Of a stretch of DNA of 64,000 nucleotides, positions 36,539 through 44,698 are shown in pieces (within the stretch, counting starts at the first letter, position 1; each line of letters begins with the position of its first letter). The notes under the pieces were generated by a model. That model ran no database searches. It saw only the letters and a program-made list of their open reading frames with translations, and had not been told where the DNA came from. The DNA is from an uncultured Flavobacteriales bacterium (GTDB taxonomy: Bacteria > Bacteroidota > Bacteroidia > Flavobacteriales > Crocinitomicaceae): positions 124,001 through 188,000 of the forward strand of contig CAMLRS010000001.1 of NCBI GenBank assembly GCA_946482515.1, in the 5' to 3' direction. The translations under genes and the position numbers were made by a program.

Positions 36539-36981
36539 GTGAAATGGACCACTATTGTTGGAACGACGACCACTGCTCCGGAGTATTTCGTGTACGGAAC
36601 AGAGCGTATTGCCCGCATCGACGGGTGGACAAATGCCATTGACCGCTCAACTTTCTTTCTCTACGACCACCTGGGCAATACGCGTGTCAGCTTTACGGCA
36701 AGCGATCTTTCGCCGCTGGAGCTCCACATTACTTATGCCGGCGATTATTTCCCGTATGGGAAAGTGCTGCGGGAGTTTGTGGATGGTGACGGTGGCGATC
36801 GTTACCTGACCACAATGCATGAACGGGATAAGGAAACCGGGCTGGATTATCGTGGGGCACGATATTACGATAGTGATGTGGCGAGGTTTCTGAGTTTAGA
36901 CCCGTTGGCGGAGAAATATCCATCATTATCACCATATAATTATGTGGGTGGGATGCCTGTGATTGCGATAGATCCCGATGG
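36539..36981 (+). repeat. RHS core repeat, copy 2
   Basis: Homologous to 34848-35290, starting at GTAGTGAAATGGACCAC (36535) and ending at the DPDG codons. The same left boundary word is used by copy 5 (GTAGTGAAATCGACCAC). Confidence 0.85.
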
Positions 36982-37657
36982 GGAAAAGATCATTTTTGTT
37001 AACAAACGTGCAATTGAAGAGGGAAACAAATGGCTTAAGGATCTAGGATTAGAGAATGAATTTCATATAAACAGACGAGGGGTCCTCAAAAAAACATGGA
37101 CGCCATTTCGCAAAAATAATGAGTTAACTAAGGCTCTTAAAAAAGAGGTGAGAGGTCGTGATATAGTCGAAATTGCTCTAAGTAATAAAGAGGATTGGAA
37201 CGTTGTGCAATATCATAATTCTGATTTTGATGAAATATGTGGAAAAGGATCGGGAAGTGGCCAATGCTCAGGAACGGTAGACTATGAAACATTGCTCACA
37301 ATGTTTTCGGGTAGACAAAGACACATTACGACTCTTGTATTTACTCCAGGTGAAATAAATAGTGAAACCACAGAAAAAGAAATTAATGCAAAAGACATAA
37401 TTTCAGATGCTGCTATTATTGAATCTCCTACAGCAGCGAAATTTATCGGTGGGGTTGTCGGTGAAGATGGTGAAAACCTTGCTAGAGCTGCCATGTCTAT
37501 TCCCGGAGTAGTGCCGAAGACTTCTCTACCGTCATTTGGAGGTTTAAATACAGGTAAGTGTCAGGAGGGGGACTGTGGTAGATGTGATCCAGTGAACTCC
37601 AACGATGAGGGAGGTCCAAATAATTATGTCACCAGAGATTTTGGATTTCGAAAATAA
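36539..37657 (+). CDS. Orphan RHS-core/toxin-tip cassette 2
   Basis: The frame runs 372 residues from a GTG at 36539 that corresponds to an internal V-K-W-T-T of the full-length RHS. The first about 147 residues are core (YFVYGTERIARIDGW, G-A-R-Y-Y-D-S-D, ending D-P-D-G-E). There is no signal peptide and no cage, so I read it as a silent donor rather than an expressed toxin. The tip (about 225 residues) is of unknown type; it contains C-G-K-G-S-G-S-G-Q-C and C-Q-E-G-D-C-G-R-C cysteine clusters, which may bind metal or form disulfides after export. AT-rich relative to the core. Confidence 0.7.
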   Translation: MKWTTIVGTTTTAPEYFVYGTERIARIDGWTNAIDRSTFFLYDHLGNTRVSFTASDLSPLELHITYAGDYFPYGKVLREFVDGDGGDRYLTTMHERDKETGLDYRGARYYDSDVARFLSLDPLAEKYPSLSPYNYVGGMPVIAIDPDGEKIIFVNKRAIEEGNKWLKDLGLENEFHINRRGVLKKTWTPFRKNNELTKALKKEVRGRDIVEIALSNKEDWNVVQYHNSDFDEICGKGSGSGQCSGTVDYETLLTMFSGRQRHITTLVFTPGEINSETTEKEINAKDIISDAAIIESPTAAKFIGGVVGEDGENLARAAMSIPGVVPKTSLPSFGGLNTGKCQEGDCGRCDPVNSNDEGGPNNYVTRDFGFRK

Positions 37658-37663
37658 ACAACT

Positions 37664-38110
37664 ATGAAAATATACAAAATGAAAATCATTTTTGCAGTAC
37701 TGCTATTTCTCTGTTTTGATTCATACGGTCAAATCGACATATTATCCCGTCGATTTAATACATTTCTTCTGGAAATAAAGAGCCCGCCTGATCAGGATAC
37801 ACTATTGAATCCTTGCGCCTACTATCATTTTCACTCCAATGGTATGCTTGTTTGCAATCGTTTTTCAAAAGATTCCCTGGGAAGGATCATTCTTCAGCCT
37901 GATGAGAGTACCTCTTACTATTCAAAGAATCTTTATAACAGAAACGTTCTGCCTTTACCTGTTCACAGTAACGATCGACTGTTATTAAAGCTGTCATTTG
38001 TTAATCTTCCAAGGAAAATAAAACGTGAAATAAGACGCAAAGGGTGTTCTATACAATTTATATACTTGTCAAAGGGACAATTAGTAACTAAAACAATTTC
38101 TTACAGATGA
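37664..38110 (+). CDS. Candidate immunity protein A for cassette 2 (exported)
   Basis: 148 residues; signal peptide of the S-Y-G-Q type from Met1 or Met6 (MKIIFAVLLFLCFDSYGQ). The mature part is basic, with no recognised family. It begins 6 bp after the tip stop and overlaps the next gene by 4 bp (ATGA). Periplasmic location fits an envelope-acting tip. Confidence 0.6.
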   Translation: MKIYKMKIIFAVLLFLCFDSYGQIDILSRRFNTFLLEIKSPPDQDTLLNPCAYYHFHSNGMLVCNRFSKDSLGRIILQPDESTSYYSKNLYNRNVLPLPVHSNDRLLLKLSFVNLPRKIKREIRRKGCSIQFIYLSKGQLVTKTISYR

Positions 38111-38580
38111 AGTATCTTGTTTTTGTAGTTTTTACTGCATTATTATACATGAATACACAGGCTCAAAAAGCCAGTTATTCCTTCCATGAAATCGGACACG
38201 GGAAATACAGCTTTGCCATTACAAACCTTTCCGATTCGTGTTTGTTTTTCTTCGATAAACAGTTTGAGTATCTTAAAATCAAGCGATACAATGCATTTGA
38301 AGTGGGGATCCATTATGAGCATATAGCTGAAGATTCTTCGGCTGTAATATTGGATTTAAGTGACTCGCTAACAGCAGAAATGATGCTGAATTATAAGATA
38401 AACCAACTCTTGGAAAATAATCGATGGACTTCAAGATGTATCGAACCAAACGAGACTGTCTATTTTTATTTTAAGCTTTCACGAAACGCAAAGAATGAAG
38501 AACCGGATTACCTTAAAGTACAGATCAACAATTCGATTGTTTTATTGAGTCAGGGTAAAAATAAAATGATAATAGAATGA
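38107..38580 (+). CDS. Candidate immunity protein B for cassette 2 (exported)
   Basis: 157 residues with a signal peptide (MKYLVFVVFTALLYMNTQAQ). The mature part has a beta-sandwich-like pattern (YSFAITNLSDSCLFFFDKQF ... V-Y-F-Y-F-K-L-S). It overlaps protein A by 4 bp. Whether A, B or both neutralise the tip cannot be decided from sequence. Confidence 0.6.
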   Translation: MKYLVFVVFTALLYMNTQAQKASYSFHEIGHGKYSFAITNLSDSCLFFFDKQFEYLKIKRYNAFEVGIHYEHIAEDSSAVILDLSDSLTAEMMLNYKINQLLENNRWTSRCIEPNETVYFYFKLSRNAKNEEPDYLKVQINNSIVLLSQGKNKMIIE

Positions 38581-38759
38581 TGAAGTTGGCGGTAATGTTT
38601 CAACAGTGTTGATGAAATATTAAGGTGTTGACTTTAAGTTTTTTAAAAATTAAATAGCTAAAATTTCGGGTAATGTTTGAGGTTCAATTCATGTAATTGA
38701 GTTCAATAGCGAGTCTTGAAATGCGTTGTTGATCTACCTCGTATTTCAGAAGTGTTGAT
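38581..38759. repeat. Cassette spacer, related to 44361-44583
   Basis: No gene. Short words recur in the same order in the spacer at 44361-44583: TGTTGATG/TGTTGATAC, AAATAGCTAAAATTTCGGG versus AAATATAGCTTCCAGAAATT then CGGG, and ACCTCGTATTTCAGAAGTG versus CCTCGTGTTCCAAGTG. The two spacers look like diverged copies. Confidence 0.4.
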
Positions 38760-39040
38760 ACAGCAAGCGATCTTTCACCTTTGGAGCTGGCGATCGTTTA
38801 TGCCAGTGATTACTTCCCCTACGGAAAGGTATTGCGTGAATTTGTGGATGGCGATGGCGGAGACCGCTACCTGACCACCATGCATGAACGGGATAAAGAA
38901 ACTGGGCTGGATTACCGCGGGGCAAGGTATTATGATAGTGATGTGGCGAGGTTTCTGAGTTTGGATCCGATGGCGATCAAATTCCCCAATATGAGCCCAT
39001 ATAATTATGTAATGGGGAATCCAATTGTTCTGATTGATGC
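38760..39040 (+). repeat. RHS core repeat, copy 3 (short)
   Basis: Homologous to the last about 280 bp of the core. Shares GCAAGGTATTATGATAGTGA with copy 1 but CGAGGTTTCTGAGTTT with copies 2 and 4. Confidence 0.85.
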
Positions 39041-39722
39041 AAGTGGTATGTATCCGGAACCACCTCCGCATTACGGTTTTTTAATAGGAGTAGGAACAAT
39101 AATTTTTTATTCTGCTATTGAAAATGGAGCTAGCATACAAGGAGCATTGCTAGTACTGGCTCAAGCCAGTTTGGAAACCGGCTGGGGAGGAACGTCTTCA
39201 GTGGATTATAATCTTTTCGGTATGATGGCTGGTAAAGGAGAACCATCGACAAGAAGTACTTCACATGGTGCATTAAAAGATTATTCTGAGTTAGGGGGTT
39301 ACGAAGGTTCTATTGATGATTATTATAGTCGATTGAAAGATAAATGGCCAGAAATGATAGAACTTCTTAAAGAGAACAGTTTTACATCCGATGACATTGA
39401 CAAGGCATTTAATACGGGAAAATACTATCCAACAACTGAAGAGCGAAGGGCAGGAAATTATGCATATTGCGGTAAAGATGCTAATGGAAATTCTGACTAT
39501 GGAACCAAATTATATGCTCAAATTCAAACAGTTATTAAGTATCTGAACAACGCGGTAGATCATCATATAACTATTCAGAACGAACTAATTAACGATTTAA
39601 ATATGAAGATAAATGATAAATCGTTGAGTTTGGAGGAAAGGGTTCAATACAGAATTCAAATTCATCAAGCCCGAAATGAAAAACAGAATTATGAACAATT
39701 TAAAGAATTAATACCACAATAA
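38760..39722 (+). pseudogene. Orphan RHS cassette 3: core fragment plus GH73-type glucosaminidase tip
   Basis: Homology to the RHS core starts abruptly at 38760 (D-L-S-P-L-E-L-A-I-V), shorter than the other copies, and no ATG or GTG start is in frame; only a TTG at 38781 is available. The tip, after L-I-D-A-S-G, has A-S-L-E-T-G-W-G-G ... Y-N-L-F-G-M (about residues 115-135), the signature of GH73/FlgJ-type N-acetylglucosaminidases, with the catalytic Glu in the LETGWG segment. The reaction would be cutting glycan strands of peptidoglycan. The polar C-terminal helix ends KELIPQ. Marked pseudogene because it lacks a start; as a donor cassette it may be intact. Confidence 0.7.
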
Positions 39723-39724
39723 TC

Positions 39725-40375
39725 ATGAATGCTAAATGGTCACTTATTTTACTGCTCTCTATCTTATTTGGGGGGTGTAAACAACAAAAAAAACATACGG
39801 GGAAAAAATCAGTAAACGAGGAAGTGGTTTTTGAAACACTGACACTCATTGACACGAATTTTACCGTTACGGCGCAATACTTTTTCAATGGAAAAAATAA
39901 GAATTTTTTATGCCTCAAATGCAATGATAAAATGCTGAAACAACTTAAATATATGAATCCTGAAAAGGAGTTTCTGAAAGAAGATAGAATTCTTTACATT
40001 AATAAATCTGTTGCTTCCAAGGCAGACTTAATCATTATGGATTCTATTCTCATAGTGCCAATTGTTGATGTTAATTATCGCACTACTTTTTACGGAATGA
40101 ATGTATTTACCGGGGTTGAAACAAGTGTAGTAACAAATGGTGAAAACACAAGCTTTTCAAGCTGTAGTTCATCATTACTGATTGATCTTGAGAAGCAAAT
40201 CATCTACGCTTTAGGAGAGAGTGACCATGAAGAACATACTATTCCAGTTTTGGTTTATAAACTTCACAACAATATTTTGCGCTATTCTGAAACACATACA
40301 TACCCATCAAAAATAGAGAATGATCCTGAAAAATTCTTTAACGAAATCCTGACTAAACCGCACACTAAATTTTAA
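39725..40375 (+). CDS. Candidate immunity lipoprotein for the GH73 tip
   Basis: 216 residues with lipobox L-F-G-G-C (MNAKWSLILLLSILFGGCKQ). It begins 2 bp after the tip stop. The mature part is a beta-rich domain with no recognised family. Immunity to a peptidoglycan hydrolase needs a periplasmic inhibitor, so the lipid anchor and the tip activity agree with each other. Confidence 0.65.
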   Translation: MNAKWSLILLLSILFGGCKQQKKHTGKKSVNEEVVFETLTLIDTNFTVTAQYFFNGKNKNFLCLKCNDKMLKQLKYMNPEKEFLKEDRILYINKSVASKADLIIMDSILIVPIVDVNYRTTFYGMNVFTGVETSVVTNGENTSFSSCSSSLLIDLEKQIIYALGESDHEEHTIPVLVYKLHNNILRYSETHTYPSKIENDPEKFFNEILTKPHTKF

Positions 40376-41476
40376 ATGGATATATTATCCGTGGCTCCCG
40401 AATACTATGGAACCGGGCGCATTGCCCGCATCGACAGCTGGACGAATGCGATCGACCGCTCAACTTTCTTCCTCTACGATCACCTGGGCAATACGCGCGT
40501 GAGCTTTACGGCAAGTGATCTTTCACCGCTGGAGCTGGAGATCGTTTATGCCGGTGATTACTTCCCCTACGGAAAGGTATTGCGTGAATTTGTGGATGGC
40601 GATGGCGGAGACCGCTACCTGACCACAATGCATGAACGGGATAAGGAAACCGGGCTGGATTACCGTGGGGCACGATATTACGATAGTGATGTGGCGAGGT
40701 TTCTGAGTTTGGATCCGTTGGCGGCAAAATATCCAACAATGTCCGCTTACAATTATGTCGCTGGTAATCCCATTATTTTAATTGATCCAAATGGAAAAGA
40801 AATTATCTATAAAGGAGAAGATATTTCAAGTCAAGACGAAGAAACTGGATGGACAGAGAACCATCTTTACCTAAATGATGTTTTTGGTGATGCAAATGGA
40901 TTTAATGAAAAAATTGCAGCAAACATTCCAGAATGGGCTAGTGGCTATGGCCACAATGTACACCAAATAGCTAATATGTGGGCATGCTACCATATTTTCG
41001 GCTGGGACACGGACGAGAATAGGAAGAAAGCCTTTTACATCGGTGGAATTCTAGACCAAGCAACCGTCTATTCTGATAGCAAAAAATTTCAGACAGGCCC
41101 AACGGCATATCGTCATGCCATGAGAAACAAAGGACAAACAGTTGCTGAAGCAAAAGCTATGGCTGATAAATTTGTCAGAACGACGTATCAATGGGCAATT
41201 AACTACTACAATATGGGGGAAATGAAACTTGCGTTTTATAACTTGGGAGTTGCCCTTCATACATTACAAGATGGCACGTCACCGGCTCATATAGGATTCC
41301 AAGAGTGGTCTGGGGATGAAAGTGTTGGTGAGATAATAGAACATGCAAAAAAAGAAATGGCATATCCAGGAGCGGATAGCAATTTACAACTAGTAACGGA
41401 ATGGTTTATTAATTCTTTCTTGAATCAGCAAGCATTACCTTCTGGAAATTTGTTTGATTTGAATTATTTTAAATAA
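40376..41476 (+). CDS. Orphan RHS cassette 4: core plus zinc-phospholipase-C-like tip
   Basis: 366 residues from an ATG directly after the previous stop. Core part to about residue 138 (A-P-E-Y-Y-G-T-G-R-I-A-R ... L-I-D-P-N-G-K), no signal peptide. The tip is all-helical; G-V-A-L-H-T-L-Q-D-G-T-S-P-A-H-I-G-F carries a H-x(3)-D-x(4)-H metal-ligand pattern like zinc-dependent phospholipase C and S1/P1 nuclease folds, with further His (Y-G-H-N-V-H, A-Y-R-H-A, I-I-E-H-A). I infer a lipid- or phosphodiester-cleaving toxin; a nuclease is the alternative. The lipoprotein partner favours an envelope target. Confidence 0.6.
   Translation: MDILSVAPEYYGTGRIARIDSWTNAIDRSTFFLYDHLGNTRVSFTASDLSPLELEIVYAGDYFPYGKVLREFVDGDGGDRYLTTMHERDKETGLDYRGARYYDSDVARFLSLDPLAAKYPTMSAYNYVAGNPIILIDPNGKEIIYKGEDISSQDEETGWTENHLYLNDVFGDANGFNEKIAANIPEWASGYGHNVHQIANMWACYHIFGWDTDENRKKAFYIGGILDQATVYSDSKKFQTGPTAYRHAMRNKGQTVAEAKAMADKFVRTTYQWAINYYNMGEMKLAFYNLGVALHTLQDGTSPAHIGFQEWSGDESVGEIIEHAKKEMAYPGADSNLQLVTEWFINSFLNQQALPSGNLFDLNYFK
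40391..40797 (+). repeat. RHS core repeat, copy 4
   Basis: Homologous to the core from A-P-E-Y to the DPNG codons. Its 5' end has a small deletion (Y-G-T-G-R-I-A-R where the others have V-Y-G-T-E-R-I-A-R). Confidence 0.85.
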
Positions 41477-41483
41477 CTTCCTT

Positions 41484-41909
41484 ATGAGAATTATTTCTAT
41501 AATATTCATTCTCTGTCTAGTTTCGTGTTATGATAAAAAGACAATTCAGCGGGAATTAACCGTAAGAAAATCGACACTTTATAAATACGAAATAGAAATT
41601 CCTGTTAAACACAAAACTCGTGGTAACGTTCATCAATTCGACCTTTCAGAAGATGAGTTTACAGAATTTTACTGGCTCTATTCCGATCGAATTGATTCCA
41701 TCGTTCATTCTTCTGAGCTCGTATTGACTACCCACCGAAATCAAACAAAATATCCTTATTGTCAATCTCAATTAAAAGGGCATGTAAGATTCTACAATGA
41801 TTCCATAGAATTGGCATTAAAAGTCCCTGTCTATTCTGATTCTGATACAATAGCTGATTCATGGACAAATTACGAACATAATGGAAGATATAAACTGAAA
41901 AAAGAATAA
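41484..41909 (+). CDS. Candidate immunity lipoprotein for cassette 4
   Basis: 141 residues, lipobox L-V-S-C (MRIISIIFILCLVSCYDKK). It starts 7 bp after the tip stop. The mature part is beta-rich (H-V-R-F-Y-N-D-S-I-E-L-A-L-K-V-P-V-Y); no family is recognised. AT-rich. Confidence 0.62.
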   Translation: MRIISIIFILCLVSCYDKKTIQRELTVRKSTLYKYEIEIPVKHKTRGNVHQFDLSEDEFTEFYWLYSDRIDSIVHSSELVLTTHRNQTKYPYCQSQLKGHVRFYNDSIELALKVPVYSDSDTIADSWTNYEHNGRYKLKKE

Positions 41910-42090
41910 TAGTAATGACTGTTCAGCATTAAAGACAATGTGCTTATTCATTAGTTTGTGATGTGGTAGAAAAGGCTACAAATTAATGAAACCTAATATT
42001 CCAATCATAATTATGGTGATGATTCTATAAATCATTATGAAAATTTAAAAACTCGTAAACACAATGCCTCAGAAATAAATGTTGAACAAT

Positions 42091-42663
42091 ATGAAGACAT
42101 ACATAAATACAACTAGCTTGCTAATAATGTGTCTAATTTTAGCAGTAGCCTCATGTGGACTAACCAAAGATGCACTTCCACCTCAAGAGCCAGAATTGAC
42201 TTATAAGTTAAGCTTCAACGAAGGGCTCAAGAATAGTACCTGTCGTTGCTTTTATACTCAGAATGATTCTGTCATTGTTAACAAGCTGGCTGATTATGAT
42301 TTGATTGTTTGTACTTCAGGACAGATCAATAAAACGGTGCATTATTCTATAGACAATTCTATCTTGACCACTTATACATATTCCAGCCTGGATGACACAT
42401 TGAAGTTGCTGTCAAGCAGTACTAAAACCATTGATCTGAAGGATCAAAATTTGGGTATAGACAATGTATTTTATCAGATACTTCCAGACGATGTTAATGT
42501 GACCGATACATATGGTAAAAGAGTCAGTTTTTTCAAGAATGGTCTACTAAAAGGAAGGATTGCATTTTTAGAAGTGCGTTACCCTTTATGTACTCTTCCT
42601 AGATTCGAGGAGATTAATAAACTACTGGATCTGGCATGTTTTATTGAGGGGAAAGCTCAATAA
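42091..42663 (+). CDS. Orphan candidate immunity lipoprotein (no intact toxin in front)
   Basis: 190 residues from the ATG at 42091, giving the signal MKTYINTTSLLIMCLILAVA with lipobox A-V-A-S-C; the ATG at 42079 would add four residues. It has the size, position and composition of the other immunity genes but no toxin tip precedes it. A 39-codon open stretch (41997-42116) just upstream and overlapping may be the end of a lost tip. It may protect against a toxin made by relatives. Confidence 0.6.
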   Translation: MKTYINTTSLLIMCLILAVASCGLTKDALPPQEPELTYKLSFNEGLKNSTCRCFYTQNDSVIVNKLADYDLIVCTSGQINKTVHYSIDNSILTTYTYSSLDDTLKLLSSSTKTIDLKDQNLGIDNVFYQILPDDVNVTDTYGKRVSFFKNGLLKGRIAFLEVRYPLCTLPRFEEINKLLDLACFIEGKAQ

Positions 42664-42699
42664 AGAGGACTTATACAGTTTGATTCAGGAGACTTGCAG

Positions 42700-43123
42700 T
42701 AGTGAAATCGACCACTGCTCCTGAGTATTTCGTGTACGGAACAGAGCGTATTGCCCGTATCGACGGATGGACCAACCAAATTGATCGCTCGACTTTCTTC
42801 CTGTATGATCACTTAGGTAACACGCGCGTGAGCTTCACAGCAAGTGACCTTTCACCGATCGAACTAGAGATTGTTTACGCCGGAGATTACTTCCCCTACG
42901 GAAAGGTATTGCGTGAATTGTGGATGGCGATGGCGGAGACCGCTACCTGACCACGATGCATGAACGGGAGAAGGAAACGGGGCTGGATTATCGTGGGGCA
43001 CGATATTACGATAGTGATGTGGCGAGGTTCCTGAGTTTAGACCCTCTGGCAAAAAAATATCCTGGAATCGGGGCTTATAATTATGTAGCTGGAAATCCTG
43101 TTATTTTAATTGATCCTAATGGA
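42700..43123 (+). repeat. RHS core repeat, copy 5 (mosaic, frameshifted)
   Basis: Up to the shared GATTACTTCCCCTACGG at about 42885 it follows copy 1 (TCACCGATCGAA, GAGATTGTTTACGCCGGA); after it, it follows copies 3 and 4 (GTATTGCGTGAA, GGCGGAGACCGC). One T is missing at about 42918 (GAATTGTGG in place of GAATTTGTGG). Confidence 0.85.
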
Positions 43124-43828
43124 GAAGACATTGTATACTTTGATGCTAAGGGAAATGAAATAAAACGAGAACAAAGTAATGAGCGGTTTGAAACTTATGT
43201 TGATTTGAAAGGAGATGGCTCATATATCAATGCTCCAATGCCTAATATAATAAAAGGATATGAGGATCCAAAGTATCAAAAATATGATCATAATATTGCC
43301 GCTGAAACCTTTATCTTTAATAACACAGATAAAACAGGCTCAACAAATGGACTTCATCTGGATGGAGAAGCTCCTTATTTATCTCCCACACTAGTAAAGG
43401 CTGTTGCTCTTGAAGAAACTCAACTGGGGAATTATGAAGGGGAATATGGTCAGAACGGTAAAAGCGATATTATGCAGGCTAACGTTACCACAACAAATAA
43501 TGGGAAAATAACCGGGAGTGATTGGGCGCCTTATAAAACGGCTTTTGGTTTGGTTCAAAATGGAAGTGCAACCCCGCAGCAAAGCATTCATGCCGGAATT
43601 AGAATGCTTTTTATGAAAGGATTGGAAACTACCAAGGTTGTCTATGAAAATGGTAGTCCATCAGAGAAATCGACAGTGGTATGGAAAGGTGGAGACCTAA
43701 AAAGCTGGTGGTATGCTGTTATGTATTATAATGGTTCTAGCAGAAAAGAAGAATATGTTAAAGAAGTTACGAATTTTTGGATAAATTCATTTTTCTCACA
43801 AAAATCAATGTATTATGTACCTCAATAG
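42702..43828 (+). pseudogene. Orphan RHS cassette 5: frameshifted core plus lysozyme-like tip
   Basis: The core begins at a GTG (42702, V-K-S-T-T-A-P-E-Y) and shifts frame at about 42918 because of a one-base loss; the second part reads in frame from V-D-G-D-G-G-D to 43828. The tip after L-I-D-P-N-G-E has L-V-K-A-V-A-L-E-E-T-Q-L-G, S-D-I-M-Q-A-N and S-I-H-A-G-I-R-M-L-F, a pattern of lysozyme/SLT-fold muramidases (catalytic Glu in the first helix, then M-Q-x-N). Recombination downstream of the frameshift could still deliver an intact tip to the main gene. The stop overlaps the immunity gene by 14 bp. Confidence 0.65.
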
Positions 43829-44360
43829 AATAATATGGATAGCTGGATTTTTCGTTATTTCATGCAATGGACAAACAGAGGATTCATCAGTTAAAACACA
43901 AAAAGTAGTATCAACTAATCATTTTGAATGGCTTTCTTATGTGGATTCCACCAAGAAGTACGAGATTAACAGTCCTGAGGTGGACTCGATAGTGCTCTAT
44001 TTTATGAAATCTTCAGCACCAGAAGTCATTGGTAAAAACAAAGTAGTCATTTGGAAAAATAATCAAGAGCTAAAAACAACGATGCCTCATGATTTTGTTG
44101 ATTATAAAATGATTAACAATAATCATTTTGTTTTTATTGATAACAGGCGAAGGACTATTAGTTGCTCAGAAGTATTATTCTCACAAGCCATTCGAAGTGA
44201 TAACTCTTTGGTGTTTAGTTACGATGATTCGAATAACAATGAGGTGGTGGACGTAAAAGTTATTTTTATCAAGGGTAAAGTTGTACTCGACATTCTTGGA
44301 TATGACTCATCCTTGGATAAGTATGAAAAAAAACAAATTGATTATTCTTTAAAATTTTAG
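43815..44360 (+). CDS. Candidate immunity lipoprotein for cassette 5
   Basis: 181 residues, lipobox V-I-S-C (MYLNRIIWIAGFFVISCNGQ). Its start lies inside the end of the tip gene, giving direct translational coupling. The mature domain is mixed alpha/beta with many Asp, Asn and Ser; no family is recognised. A periplasmic lipoprotein fits a muramidase partner. Confidence 0.65.
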   Translation: MYLNRIIWIAGFFVISCNGQTEDSSVKTQKVVSTNHFEWLSYVDSTKKYEINSPEVDSIVLYFMKSSAPEVIGKNKVVIWKNNQELKTTMPHDFVDYKMINNNHFVFIDNRRRTISCSEVLFSQAIRSDNSLVFSYDDSNNNEVVDVKVIFIKGKVVLDILGYDSSLDKYEKKQIDYSLKF

Positions 44361-44583
44361 AAGATAATCAGTTTGTTCATTAAAGGATTATGTTCCACCT
44401 GTGTTGATACGTTTCAAACGAAATATCAATATCCTGCAATTCAGATACTTAATAAAATATAGCTTCCAGAAATTCGGGAATGATAAAACCCCACCCGAAG
44501 TATTTGGATTACTGAGAAACGCTTAAAATAGCCTGGACTTCCCCCTCGTGTTCCAAGTGTATTGATGATAAAAAAGGCTATAG
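44361..44583. repeat. Cassette spacer, related to 38581-38759
   Basis: No gene. It carries the spacer words listed for 38581 in the same order, and GTTTGTTCATTAAAGGATTA, which resembles CTGTTCAGCATTAAAGACAA at about 41920. Confidence 0.4.
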
Positions 44584-44676
44584 GACGAGCCTATTTATTT
44601 TTTATATGCTCAGATAGGAAATAATATTGGAACAGTTGCCAACTTTGCTCAGGCAGTTCTTGATGTAATTGATTAA
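44584..44676 (+). pseudogene. Remnant of an RHS toxin tip (last 30 codons)
   Basis: Translates to D-E-P-I-Y-F-L-Y-A-Q-I-G-N-N-I-G and then T-V-A-N-F-A-Q-A-V-L-D-V-I-D-stop, which aligns without gaps to the last 30 residues of the main RHS tip (KDPIYFAGAKMGADIG..., ending F-Q-A-I-I-D-A-I-K) with 13 identities. An in-frame stop lies just upstream and no RHS core precedes it. Confidence 0.7.
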
Positions 44677-44698
44677 TGCTGTTAACTGACTGAATTTT

